Source: Sinotaia quadrata (taxonomy: Eukaryota > Mollusca > Gastropoda > Architaenioglossa > Viviparidae). From it: a DNA stretch of 64,000 bases. Location of the stretch: contig CM054180.1 in assembly GCA_028829895.1 (NCBI GenBank), positions 98,617,135-98,681,134 of the forward strand. The letters are read 5' to 3'. The translations under genes were made by a program, and so were the position numbers. Position 1 is the first letter of the stretch. Each line of letters begins with the position of its first letter. Positions 48,125-57,880 of this stretch are shown here, one piece after another. The notes under the pieces are model-generated. The model saw only the letters and a list, made by a program, of their open reading frames with translations. It was not told where the DNA came from and did no database searches.

Positions 48125-49057
48125 GTGTGTGAGCTGTCAGGGCCGCACCTTAAAACCAAACCAAGAGAGACGACACTAAAGGCCCCCAACAGGATGACCC
48201 AACAAGGTGAGCCACCACTAAACAATTCACACAACAAACACACAATATCGCCCACCCACCCCACTCAGAGAACTGAAAGCCATAGAACTCATGATTTGTA
48301 CAAAATTATTTTCACGCCTCTCTCCCCCTCCACCACCCCCCGCTTCCTCCCTAAACACAAAATAAAAATACAAAAAGAACTGCAGCTACATGAACTGGAC
48401 TACAACTTAGAAATAAGCAGACAGGGAAAAATAATAGTCACGACCCAGAAAATCATATTAGCTTTGCAAATGTTGGGGGTACAAAGAATATCAGGCACTG
48501 AAGTCAGGCACACTTTAATAAAACCAAAAGCGCACTACACAACGGTCCTGCACCTGCCATCCCCAAGCGCCCCGCCTAACTACTCAACACCACAAGAGGA
48601 GCAAAAAATGATAAACACACTAACAAACACATTAGCCAACCACAACCCCACACTCACAATAACAAAACTAAAAAGGATAGGACAAACGCAACTGTTTCTA
48701 TTACACACCTCCAAAGAACCTCGGGAAATATATTTCTCGCAAACACTACCACTAAATTCAACCCCATTCACCTACTGCAATAATTGCCACCAAATAGAAC
48801 ATGTTGAAGAAGAATGTCAGGAAGATACAGTCTGTCCCCACTGCCCCAACCCCCACACCAGCCAGGACTGCAGCAACAAACAAAGGCACCCCCCTAAGAG
48901 ATGCGTGCGTTGTCAAGAGAGAGGCCACAACACCCTGAGCATCAACTGTCCAAAAATCATACAGTACTACGGCAACATAGTCAGGAAACTTATGGAGGAC
49001 AAAGAAAGAGACACCAAAACTCACAATTCCCCATGGAACCCCCCCCCATACACCTAA
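48125..49057 (+). CDS. non-LTR ORF1 (Gag-like, three CCHC knuckles)
   Basis: A 310-codon frame. The N-terminal part is basic and P/T/H-rich. A folded middle part (KIKIQKELQLHELDYNLEIS and neighbours, about residues 80-200) resembles the RNA-binding region of Jockey/I-type ORF1. Then come three knuckles: CNNCHQIEHVEEEC, CPHCPNPHTSQDC and CVRCQERGHNTLSINC (about residues 222-280). These bind element RNA in the ribonucleoprotein. Overlapping frames from 47754 and 47779 may hold the true N-terminus, displaced by a frameshift. The methionine used here is therefore uncertain. It is followed by a proline-rich spacer before ORF2. Confidence 0.8.
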   Translation: MCELSGPHLKTKPRETTLKAPNRMTQQGEPPLNNSHNKHTISPTHPTQRTESHRTHDLYKIIFTPLSPSTTPRFLPKHKIKIQKELQLHELDYNLEISRQGKIIVTTQKIILALQMLGVQRISGTEVRHTLIKPKAHYTTVLHLPSPSAPPNYSTPQEEQKMINTLTNTLANHNPTLTITKLKRIGQTQLFLLHTSKEPREIYFSQTLPLNSTPFTYCNNCHQIEHVEEECQEDTVCPHCPNPHTSQDCSNKQRHPPKRCVRCQERGHNTLSINCPKIIQYYGNIVRKLMEDKERDTKTHNSPWNPPPYT

Positions 49058-49721
49058 CACACACATCTATCACCCCCAACAGACAGACAATCACAAAAGT
49101 GCCTACCACTGAATACCCCTTCCTCCCCAAGCAACAACAGGAACAGAACAAGATAAACCAACTCCAAAGCAAGGACCCCCCAACTATCCCCGCTACCCCC
49201 CCAAAATAATCCGGCACTAAACTCCCCCTCCACCCCACCCCAGCTAACTCCTGTGAGCAGCACGCATACCCCCCCACCTTCAAACCACCCACTCACCCCA
49301 CCCCACCCAACACCCCCCACTGTCACTGCTACAAAAAGGCAACAAGAGTACAAGCAAACAAGGGGGGGAACACACCCCGACTACCCAGACTCTCGCAGGG
49401 ACAGAATAAAAAGCCTTAACCCAAATGCGACACCATTTAGACCTAGGAACCAGAAACAAAAAATACAACAGGCCACAGACCTAGGAACCAGAAACAAAAA
49501 ACACAACAGGCCACCACCAAGACACCACCCCAAATGCATATACAAAATAATCATACTCACCACCTCCCCACACACACACCAACCCTCCTACCCCAATACA
49601 ACTTCCAAGTACTACCGTTGACTTGGCCGCACAACCACTCCCACCCCACCCCCTTTTCCCCATCCAACCACATATTCCAAGCAATGCCATCACTATGGCT
49701 ACGTTAGAGTACTATAGTAAG

Positions 49722-49965
49722 CAACACCCACCAAATAGTAACAAGAAACATATGGATACTATAACTAATAAACGGGTAAAACACCCACCAAATAGTAACA
49801 AGAAACAGAAATGGATACTATAACTAATAAACGGGTAAAACACCCACCAAATAGTAACAAGAAACAGATATGGATACTATAACTAATAAACGGGTAAAAC
49901 AACCACCAAATAGTAACAAGAAACAGAAATTGATACTATAACTAATAAACGGATAAAACAACCAC
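49722..49965 (+). repeat. 59-bp tandem repeat, 4 copies, between ORF1 and ORF2
   Basis: Units contain GGATACTATAACTAATAAAC and CACCAAATAGTAACAAGAAAC. The last unit runs straight into the ORF2 start (ATAAAACAACCACTAAAGAT). The other copy of this element (minus strand, about 56120-56190) has this segment only once. Confidence 0.92.
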
Positions 49966-50006
49966 TAAAGATAATATCCTGGAACGTAAATGGCATACAC
50001 TCCAAA

Positions 50007-50885
50007 ATGACATTACTACGCAAACTAATAACGGACACCGACCCGGACATTATATGCCTACAGGAAACACGGACAAGACCCAACGCACCAATAACAATCC
50101 CCAACTACGACACCTTCCAGGGAAAGTCAACAAAGACGAAAGACAGGGAGAGAACCACATACAAAGGGGGACTGGCAACATTAATCAAAAACCATATAAA
50201 TGCAATACAAACGGAAAACGAAAACACACACCAAACGATTTCCCTAATTAACTCAACTCAACGCCTACATATCACTAACATATACACACCGCCGAGAACA
50301 CTAAACAGAGACACCCTAAACAAAATAAAAATACACGAAAAACACACGATAGTAGGAGACTTCAATGCACATCATCCATGTTGGAGCAAGGGGCTACAAA
50401 ACCAACAAGGGAAACTACTCCTTGACTGGATAAATGACAACGAAGTGACGTACCTACCACCCCCAATACCCACCCGACTACACACATCACCCGACTTAGC
50501 CATCCAAACTCTAAACCTCTCACTAGAATCCACCATCCAAACCATTGACGACAATTACACAAGCGACCACCACCCCATCGAAATAGTGTGTTACGGACAC
50601 AAAGAACACCCACAAATAAACAACTTTATCCCGACCTGGCACCTAGCCAAAGGGGACTGGGTCAAATTCAAAACAGAACTAACTAACGTAGACGAAAAAG
50701 AATTGACAACACTACAGCCATTTAACAACAAAGCAGAACAACTCGATGAATTTTTGCGGCAGTTCGAAAGGCTGGCCACCGCTCATGAGATCCCAAATAA
50801 ATATTGGGCATTAAATTTGTCATGTTTCCTTCACGGTGAATCGCTAGAAAGCTTCCACCACATTATCAGTGGCAGATACAGATAA
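50007..50885 (+). CDS. chimeric frame: non-LTR AP endonuclease fused to Gmr1-type gag
   Basis: Residues 1 to about 234 are an AP-endonuclease domain, the nickase that starts target-primed reverse transcription. Key motifs are all present: WNVNG (just upstream of this ATG, the frame being open there), CLQETRT, GGLATLI, ITNIYTPPR, VGDFNAHHPCW and SDHHPIEI. The expected catalytic Asn, Glu, Asp, Asn and Asp-His are therefore intact. At the insertion border (50708/50709) the frame continues without a stop into the host element's gag: LQPFNNKAEQLDEFLRQFER, then NKYWALNLSCFLHGE, to a stop at 50885. The RT that should follow the endonuclease is absent. Whether the fusion is expressed is unknown; it is probably a by-product of the insertion. 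Confidence 0.75.
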   Translation: MTLLRKLITDTDPDIICLQETRTRPNAPITIPNYDTFQGKSTKTKDRERTTYKGGLATLIKNHINAIQTENENTHQTISLINSTQRLHITNIYTPPRTLNRDTLNKIKIHEKHTIVGDFNAHHPCWSKGLQNQQGKLLLDWINDNEVTYLPPPIPTRLHTSPDLAIQTLNLSLESTIQTIDDNYTSDHHPIEIVCYGHKEHPQINNFIPTWHLAKGDWVKFKTELTNVDEKELTTLQPFNNKAEQLDEFLRQFERLATAHEIPNKYWALNLSCFLHGESLESFHHIISGRYR

Positions 50886-52215
50886 TTATGACGCATTGAA
50901 AGAAAGTCTTTTGCGCCGGTACCATATTACCGCAAACTTTTTAGGGAGGCTCATAAAAAGCATTCAGAAAGCCATCATGAATTTCTCTATAGAATATGTA
51001 CATTGTTTGTCCGTTGGTTTGAAAGGGCAGGTGTAAAGCATACTTTTTAGAGCGCCACAGATGAAATTATTCGGGAGCGCATTATGGAATGTTACCGCCC
51101 GGGGTTAGTTACATTTCTAGCAGAGAGAAAGCTGAAAGATCTGAATGAAATAGTCAAAATGGCAGAAGCCTATGATGAAGTGAACCCAATCTTGCGGGAA
51201 AACAAAAATGAGAGACAGAGAGTAGAATTTAATGACCATAAAGCATCACCGAGTAGCGAAAATGATAAGCAGAGTGAAAACGCTAATAAAGTTCAGAGTG
51301 ACAGAAGAACAAATGAATCTATGCCAAACCAAAGGAGCGTTTAGGTGTAGACAAGATATGTTATAACTGTAAAGGTATGGGACATTTGTCAAAAGTATGT
51401 CCTAGTCAGCCAACAGATTTTTGCAGTGTGGGAAGTATGCCGAGGTGCTGACTCATCGACAAAGTGGTTGCAAAAATTAATGGCACAATCACTCGTGTTT
51501 TGCTGGACACCGCGTGTACGTATCCAGCAGTTGTATCTAGTAACTTAGTGCGGACAGAGGATATGACACACGACCGCGTTTGTGTTGTCTTTGCTAATGG
51601 AAAGCGACAAAATTTATCCATAGCGCATGTAGACATTGCCTGTGACTATGTGATAGGTAGAATTACTGCCGCAGTAATTAAGAACGCGCCGTTTAGTGCA
51701 TTACTCGGGAGTGTATATGTAAAAAAATCCTCATCCAAAACCCGCTGGAAACACAGTAGCAGATGAGCAAGTAAAGAGGGTAGAAGCGCAAGGCACTATT
51801 AAATTAACAGTGAAAAGAAACCGTTATGTCCCGTGATCAACCGGGTAGAAAGCATGCCGTCGTGCGAACTGAGCTATCTCCAAAGTAAAGATGAAACGTT
51901 AAGAAAGTTGTATTAGTGTACAAGATACAAGTGGAACAGAGAGAAGTATAGACTTGTTCAGTATTCGTACCGGGAATCAGTCTTGTTTAGAGAAACGAAA
52001 CAAAACAAAGAGTGCCGAAGACAGTTGGTAGTACCGAAGTGCAAACGCACTGATGTAATGCGACGTATGCATACCGAATTAGCAAACGGACATTTGAGTA
52101 GGGCCGTAACTGTAGATAGAATATGGAGAGATTTCTATTGGCCATGAATGTTCACAGAGATCAACAGATTCTGTGATACATAGAGAGGATGTACAGAGAT
52201 GCAAGCAAGCGAACG
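50720..52215 (+). pseudogene. element 2 gag core, zinc knuckle, protease and integrase N-terminus
   Basis: After the duplication the gag core continues in shifting frames (DNYDALKESLLRRYH near 50880; MECYRPGLVTFLAERKLKDL at 51084). Then come CYNCKGMGHLSKVC (about 51362) and a protease segment in 51464-51766 with LLDTACTYPAVV, where DTA replaces the usual DTG. A third block at about 52015-52140 reads RRQLVVPKCKRTDVMRRMH and GRAVTVDRIWRDFYWP-like sequence, matching the integrase zinc-finger region of the intact element (HxxxH part). A stop follows and the rest of pol is missing. Protease directly followed by integrase confirms the Gmr1 arrangement. Confidence 0.75.
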
Positions 52216-52537
52216 CTAAGTTGATTTTAAACAAACGAGGAAATGTGGTCACGTCTTCCAAAAGTCTTCTTTAGTTTTCCTAGATCTAGAAACAATGATT
52301 TTGCACAATTTAATAGAGATGATTTGGACAAATCCGATCCATGAAGAAAGATTGTAGCTATCCTTAGGAAAAACACGTGTTGATAATTTTATGCTTATAA
52401 TTATTCTTTTTTAAAATTAAAGTTTTATTGTTAATTGTTTACACTTCTTCCGCGTCATAATTGTAGTGTAGTGTCTCTTGTAAGTTAACGTCATTGTTGT
52501 ATATTGTTATTAATTTCTTTTGCATATTCAGTTATTC

Positions 52538-52691
52538 TGCTGGGGGCTGGGGAGTCAATTAAATAGATCAGACCATCGCCCCGTAATAAGTCTTGTTGTT
52601 TGTATAGGCATTCGTAGATGGGTTAGCGTGCCAGCTGAAATAGATTTGAACTAATCAGCATTAATAACAGTCCCCCAAGCAGCACACGACA
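52538..52691 (+). repeat. 3' LTR (part) of element 2
   Basis: Matches the 5' LTR from TGCTGGGGGCTGG to CCCCAAGCAGCACACGACA with several substitutions and small insertions. No polypurine tract is evident just upstream, so the true LTR start may lie further left. Confidence 0.6.
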
Positions 52692-52744
52692 GCGTGCAAT
52701 TAATTTCCTACAGCACATTTTACGACCAAATGTTAAGTACAAAG

Positions 52745-53465
52745 CTCATTCTCTTTCTTTCTTTCTCGTTTGCACACCGTCTCTGGCTCTCTCTATTTCT
52801 TTCTTGTTTGCTCACCGTCTCTGGCTCTATTTCTTTCTTGTTTGCTCACCATCTCTGGCTCTCTCTATTTCTTTCTTGTTTGCTCACCTTCTCTCTCTCT
52901 ATTTCTTTCTTGTTTGCTCACCTTCTCTCTATTTCTTTCTTGTTTGCTCACCGTCTCTGGCTTTATTTCTTTCTTGTTTGCTCACCATCTCTGGCTCTAT
53001 TTCTTTCTTGTTTACTCACCTTCTCTCTCTCTATTTCTTTCTTGTTTGCTCACCTTCTCTGGCTCTCTCTATTTCTTTCTTGTTTGCACATCTTCTCTGG
53101 CTCTCTCTATTTCTTTCTTGTTTGCTCACCTTCTCTGGTTCTCTCTATTTCTTTCTTGTTTGCTCACCGTCTCTGGCTCTCTCTATTTCTTTCTTGTTTG
53201 CTCACCATCTCTGGCTCTATTTCTTTGTGTTTGCTCACCTTCTCTCTATTTCTTTCTTGCTTGCTCACCGTCTCTGGCTCTATTTCTTTCTTGTTTGCTC
53301 ACCTTCTCTGGCTCTCTCTATTTCTTTCTTGTTTGCACACCTTCTCTGGCTCTCTCTATTTCTTTCTCGTTTGCTCACATTCTCTGGCTCTCTTTCTCGT
53401 TTGCACACCGTCTCTGGCTCTCTCTATTTCTTTCTCGTTTGCTCACATTCTCTCCCTTTCTCTCA
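52745..53465. repeat. pyrimidine-rich minisatellite, ~34-38-bp units, about 20 copies
   Basis: Units of TATTTCTTTCTTGTTTGCTC plus ACC(G/A/T)TCTCTGGCTCTC with length variants. Nearly pure pyrimidine on the plus strand, so all three forward frames are open for over 200 codons. These are not genes. Confidence 0.96.
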
Positions 53466-53845
53466 AGTCATCTATCCAATTTTTTTAACCCTTTAATTTT
53501 GTAGTGACGGTGATGATTACCACGACATGATGAATAAACAATACCTAAAAATGATGAATATTTTCTTTTCAATAGCGATGGTTTATTTTTAGATTATAAA
53601 CGCCGTCTATGCACTGACGGGACCAGGGCGGCAAAAATGTAAACAGCAAATTTCAAAGTTCGTGGCACCATACACATTAATAAAATTACACAAGTCATTC
53701 ACTTTAACCAACACAATGCTAATACTTCTTAAATCTGTTCCAAATACTTCACACTTTTCTCTATTTCTTTCTTTCTGCCTAACGACTCTCTAAGTCCCTG
53801 TCAATCATAATCTAATGTGCTTTATGGCCTTTCTTCTTTTGTAGG
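53466..53845. other. no gene recognised
   Basis: AT-rich DNA without recognisable features. R2 copy 3 (GC-rich) follows at about 53850-53915. Confidence 0.5.
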
Positions 53846-53849
53846 AGAA

Positions 53850-53915
53850 GCTTCCGGCTTTCGCGCTGGGTGACGGGGGTTGTGAGGGGAAGGTGAGAGG
53901 GGTGGTTTGGCCTTC
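53850..53915. repeat. GC-rich interspersed repeat R2, copy 3 (shortened core)
   Basis: GAAGCTTCCGGCTTTCGCGC TGGGTGA followed by a GGGGTTGTGAGGGG tail, matching the copy at 6787-6880 with an internal deletion in the core. Confidence 0.7.
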
Positions 53916-54306
53916 TGGCTATGTCATTCTGTTCATTGATGTAGGTATTGCCAGATTGCGCTGTTATGCTTGTCTCTCTCTCGTTGTTTGCTTCATGTCT
54001 GGCTGGTTGGTTAAGCCTGTGTTGGTATTTCTTTGGTAGCTCTGAGCTCCTGTTGATTTGGGTCCCACCCCCACCCATCCCCCGTTTAATAATTCTTTTA
54101 TATATATTATTTTAAGTTTTCTGTTTATTATTATGTTTGGTTGATTATAATAATACAGGTGGGGAAAAATTATGTGACACATTTCTAGGTTTAATAAAAG
54201 CAAAACAGAATTAATTTTTTTTTTTTAAAGTGAAAATATATTGTACATATAATGCCATTTTGTTTCATTTTGTTTAAAAATTACATCAGTTAAATGGGAG
54301 CCATTA

Positions 54307-54665
54307 TTATTGTCCACATTGTCGAAGGCGTTTGCGAAAGTAGTCCATAACTCGACGGGTCATTTCATGTGGAATGGCATCGCTTTCTTGACGAATGGCA
54401 TCTTTTAATTGTTCAAGAGATCGAGGACGACGTGTATATTTTTTTAATTTCAAATAGACGATAGAAACAATGTTTGGTTTCAACAAGATGGGGCAACAGG
54501 CCAACAGCCCACACTTCTAGACGTTTGATGGAGATTTTGAAGGAGATGTTCCCAGGTCATTTGATCTCATTGTGCGGTGATATCAGTTGGCCCGCCCGAT
54601 CATCTGATTTGAACCCGTGCGATATTTTTCTGTGGGGATATTTGAAATCAAAAGTATACACTGTG
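54307..54665. pseudogene. scrambled mariner/IS630-like transposase fragment
   Basis: The plus strand (about 54465-54665) carries the end of the catalytic domain: a VWFQQDGA-type start in one frame, then TAHTSRRLMEILKEMFPGHL and SSDLNPCDIFLWGYLKSKVY in another. The minus strand (54307-54450) carries the C-terminus that should follow: YTRRPRSLEQLKDAIRQESD and EMTRRVMDYFRKRLRQC. The two pieces are therefore inverted relative to each other and in the wrong order. The family is the Tc1/mariner (IS630-type) group by its two aspartate motifs. The N-terminal helix-turn-helix is missing and frames are broken. Confidence 0.8.
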
Positions 54666-54702
54666 TATGTGTTATACTATTTACTAACTGTAAACGAAGC
54701 AG

Positions 54703-55100
54703 GAAATGGCACGGAGGTTAATTGCTTGCTTGCATGTGCTTGGCTCAAATCCCGTTCGGAGTGAAAAACGCTGCTAATGAATGCGTGCATGTGTCCTTGG
54801 AGTGCACGAGCGTGTATTTTATATACCGTATAAATGCATTCTAATTCATACATTTAGTTCGGTTTTAATTAATTGTAATATCATATGCATGTTTATTATT
54901 GACTGAATAACAATAAATGGAAGTAAGCGACGGCTCTTTAGGGGCGTGGTTGATTCTCCCTCGGGGTTAAATGTGTATGTGAGTGAGTGTGTGTATGACT
55001 TGTATGTCGTATACATATTATAATTCACACATTTAATTATATGATTTATTCATACTTAGTTATGTTGTTATGCTTGAAGTCCATAAACACGTATATTATA
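54703..55100 (+). repeat. SINE-like repeat R3, copy 2 with tRNA-like head
   Basis: The head TGGCACGGAGG (A-box-like), then about 30 bases later GGCTCAAATCCCG (B-box-like) suggests a tRNA-derived RNA polymerase III promoter. The body continues to CCATAAACACGTATATTA and matches the minus-strand copy at 44911-45125 over its last 200 bases. It directly abuts the mariner fragment. Confidence 0.55.
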
Positions 55101-55244
55101 TATGGGGATCTAGAGTGGTAGTATCCGGGTCATAAACATATGGACAAGACGAACGACGATGATGGATGACAGTCAAGACAACAGATTTGACAACGCCTGG
55201 TTGTTGTTACGTTGTCTTTATTTGCAGGTAGACACTCGCTCACT

Positions 55245-55292
55245 GGATGGAGTGTAGGGGGCGCTTCCGGCTTCCGCCGCTTTCGCGCTGGT
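55245..55292. repeat. 48-bp R2 insertion with 11-bp target duplication
   Basis: The R2 core from GGATGGAGTG to TTTCGCGCTGGT lies between perfect 11-bp direct repeats ACTCGCTCACT (55234-55244 and 55293-55303). Such a short insert with a target duplication suggests a severely truncated retrotransposed copy. Confidence 0.75.
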
Positions 55293-55304
55293 ACTCGCTC
55301 ACTC

Positions 55305-55910
55305 AAACCACACACGCTCTTTATATCCTATGGGGGCAGCCTTCCCTGAAGACCATGGTTCCAGAAAATAAAAATCTAGTAAATGGCTTCTAAAAATAAC
55401 TTCTGTGTTTCTTTACTTACTTTCAAATATCAATTACAGCTAAACGCCTATAAATACATAATAATTCAAATATACAGTATGTGACGGAGCAAAAGTTGCC
55501 GCACTTATTAATGTATGAGCAATACATTAGGACATATTCTAACAGCCATCATTCTTTGAAGCAGTCAGCATTTCCCACACAATGGGATACGAGCTAACAT
55601 AAACAACACCTGAAGGGTCAGCAGCAGATGACTCAGAGTGGTGACAATGCGATTAAGCTGACATGTAATCTAAATAGTCAGACACACTAGCGCCATGGTT
55701 GGTGAGCGCAGTAGCATAAATACCTTGCAATTATCTTTTGATCCCACCAACGGAGGGCGGTTGAGGATGTGCGCCAAACTGGTGCTACCTGTTTCAACCC
55801 CTTCCGCCAGCCCTCCACCTCAGATGCACCGCGAGGCTGTGGGGATCCCCCAGATCCAGACCAAGACCGAGAACGTCGAGATGAAAGGTCTCTTGCGGCT
55901 TCCGGGGTGA
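55305..55910. other. no gene recognised
   Basis: Non-coding DNA left of the rearranged non-LTR copy. Open frames at 55687-55981 overlap its left edge and show no motif of their own. Confidence 0.45.
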
Positions 55911-56817
55911 GTGTGAGCGGAACAACAACAACAACTCGGTACTTTTTATTTTTTCTAGGTCTTGGCTCCACCATGGTGTAAGTATGGGGCGTTTTGTTGG
56001 GGGGGGGGGACGGTTATTGGTGTGTCTGTACTCGTTCGTGTTTCTAGCAGACATAGGACGTCTGGATCAGTGTCCGTTATTAGTTTACGCAGTATTGGAA
56101 TTTTGGAGTGTAGACCATTTAAGTTCCAGGATATTATTTTTGATGGGTGTTTTCCCCGATTTTAATTATTACTTATAGTAACCATAATGATGGTATTGCT
56201 TGAAATTTGTAGTTGGTTGCGAAAATTGGTGTGGGAGACGGGTGGGAGGGGCTTGGTGGCCATGTTGTCGGTAGGATTTGGAATTTGTAGTGGGGTAATA
56301 GGGTGGGGTGGGTGGGGAGTAAGATGGTTTTGACTCGGCATTGGGGGTAGTAGCTGGGTGGTGGACTGTTATGTTTTAGTATAAAGTTTTTTTGTTGTTG
56401 GTTCATAGGCCTAAACGGTGGTGCATGTGGATTTAGGTTCGTTATTTGGTCTGGGTAGGTGGGGAAGAGGGGTCTGGTTGTTGTTTTCCCCCTTGGTGGG
56501 TCGCTGTCCCATTGCCTGTCTGTGTCTGTGGTGATGGGGGTGGGGGTGGGTTGAGCGTGTTGGTAGTTTGTGGGTGGGGGTATAACTGCTGTTCACAGTT
56601 GTTAGCTGGGGAGGGGGGGGTGTTTTCTGTTGGATTATTGGGGGGGGGATAGTCTGGGGGGTTCTCTGAGTTAGAGTTGGTTCAGTCAGTTTTGTTCCCG
56701 TTGTTGTTTTTGGTGGGCGGGGTATTATGTGGAGGGAACTAATGTGGCTATCTGCCTGTTGGGGGCTAATGATATTTGGGTAGGGTGTTTGGGTGTGGTT
56801 TTCCATGGGGAAGTGTG

Positions 56818-57873
56818 TGTTTTGCGGACGACTCGACACTATACAACGCAAATAAAGATGAAACAATTTTTTAAAAAGAGCTAAAAAAACAACTCTTGGA
56901 TACTTAGAAATATGGATGGAAACCTGGGGACTATACTTCATGCCAGACAAGACAAAAGCACTGGATTTTTCAACAAGGGAAAAAAAATAAAACCGACACT
57001 CAAAATTAAAAATATTATAATCCAATACACGGAAACCACCAAATTTCTTGGAATAACGTTTGACGAAAACGTCACATTTGCGGAACATATTAAAAACACT
57101 GAAATCAAAGCAAACAAAATGCTAAACGCATTAAAAATGACAAAGGGCAAAGACTGGGGAGAAGACCCGCATACACTACAGATGGCGGCAACAGCGCTAA
57201 AATACTCAACTAGTGACTATGGAATTACGACGTACTCAGCCACAAACAATGCACAAATCAACAAAGTGCAAGCAATACCAAACAAAGCACTTAATCACAA
57301 GTGCACTCTCCAACACCAGACTGACAGAACTATATAAACAAACAGGTCAACTTAAACTAAGACTGACAGAACTATATAAACAAACAGGTCAACTTAAACT
57401 AAGACTGACAGAACTATATAAACAAACAGGTCAACTTAAACTAAGACTGACAGAACTATATAAACAAACAGGTCAACTTAAACTAAGACTGACAGAACTA
57501 TATAAACAAACAGGTCAACTTAAACTAAGACTGACAGAACTATATAAACAAACAGGTCAACTTAAACTAAGACTGACAGAACTATATAAACAAACAGGTC
57601 AACTTAAACTAAGACTGACAGAACTATATAAACAAACAGGTCAACTTAAACTAAGTCGTGACAGACAAATTCTGCGCCTATGGGCCAACCGAATCAACCA
57701 CGGCGACACACCCAAACACACTCCTCCAACTAAAAGAATGGGACAAGAAAGGATACACATTCCGAACGAAAAGAGTAAAACAAACGAAATGGACAGAAAA
57801 AAGACTAACTCCCTACCAGCTCATCAAAAATTTAATTTTGATTATGTCTTTTTATGCCCATGTTTATGTATGA
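56818..57873 (+). pseudogene. non-LTR ORF2: RT C-terminal part with 8x 14-residue repeat
   Basis: Starts with FADDSTLYNANKDE (the RT catalytic Asp pair at about 56823). A stop and frameshift follow, then KIKPTLKIKNIIIQYTETTK, FLGITFDENVTFAEHIKN and the RT thumb helices (ANKMLNALKM, YGITTYSAT). In a shifted frame come eight identical copies of LTELYKQTGQLKLR (57319-57656), then SRDRQILRLWANRINH, and in a further frame LLQLKEWDKKGYTFRTKRVK to a stop. One copy of the 14-residue block would be normal. No RNase H domain was seen, consistent with the Jockey group. Non-functional because of frame breaks. Confidence 0.8.
57319..57656 (+). repeat. 42-bp tandem repeat, 8 copies, inside ORF2
   Basis: Units start at 57321 and every 42 bp to 57615, with core CTGACAGAACTATATAAACA and AACAGGTCAACTTAAACTAA. 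Copies appear identical, implying recent expansion. 42 bp is 14 codons, so the frame is kept. Confidence 0.97.
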
Positions 57874-57880
57874 AGGGCTA

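Larger units (their letters stand above)
47661..50708 (+). mobile_element. non-LTR retrotransposon insert lacking RT, with 11-bp target duplication
   Basis: Flanked by perfect ACACTACAGCC direct repeats (47650-47660 and 50709-50719), which coincide with the break in the element 2 gag. It holds a 5' leader, ORF1 with three zinc knuckles, an inter-ORF spacer with four 59-bp repeats, and an ORF2 beginning with a complete AP-type endonuclease. It ends abruptly after the endonuclease with no RT domain and no tail. The clade is Jockey/I-like by its gag knuckles and endonuclease. Sequence is C-rich and G-poor on the sense strand. Losing the 3' end while keeping the target duplication is the reverse of the usual 5' truncation. 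Confidence 0.8.
46058..52691 (+). mobile_element. decayed Gmr1-type LTR element (element 2) with nested non-LTR insert
   Basis: LTR-like repeats at 46058-46851 and about 52538-52691 share TGCTGGGGGCTGG, GAGTCAATTAAATAGATCAG, GTGCCAGCT, AACTAATCAGCATTAATA and CCCCAAGCAGC. The left one is swollen by a minisatellite. Internal order: gag N-terminus (47366), non-LTR insertion (47661-50708), gag core (50720-51344), CCHC knuckle CYNCKGMGHLSKVC (about 51362-51403), protease (51464), then the integrase zinc-finger region (about 52015-52150) with no RT between them. That shows the Gmr1 order. RT, RNase H and most of integrase are gone. Multiple stops mark it as dead. LTR outer limits are approximate and no target duplication was found. 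Confidence 0.75.
55915..57880. mobile_element. non-LTR retrotransposon copy with inverted 5' portion (twin-priming structure)
   Basis: 55915-56815 is antisense. Read on the minus strand it runs from the ORF1 end (SPW-K-like and proline-rich spacer) through ATAATATCCTGGAACTTAAA (ORF2 start, SWNLNGLHSK) and LLETRTSTDT, then after a gap to a TPWWSQDLEKIK linker. 56816-57880 is sense and begins at the RT FADD motif, continuing to the ORF2 end. The inverted segment's 5' end abuts the sense segment, exactly as twin priming predicts. The sequence between the linker and FADD is missing. The family is the same as the insert at 47661-50708. Target duplication not identified. Confidence 0.72.

Noticed and set aside
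52694..53504. Three overlapping forward open frames of 230-264 codons with membrane-like composition
   Set aside because: All three frames of a pyrimidine-rich minisatellite are open at once; the Leu/Phe/Ser-rich peptides only reflect the CT-rich unit.
56411..57088. 225-codon minus-strand frame
   Set aside because: Its C-terminal proline-rich part is the inverted ORF1-ORF2 spacer of a non-LTR copy and its first part is antisense to the RT thumb; it crosses a rearrangement junction.
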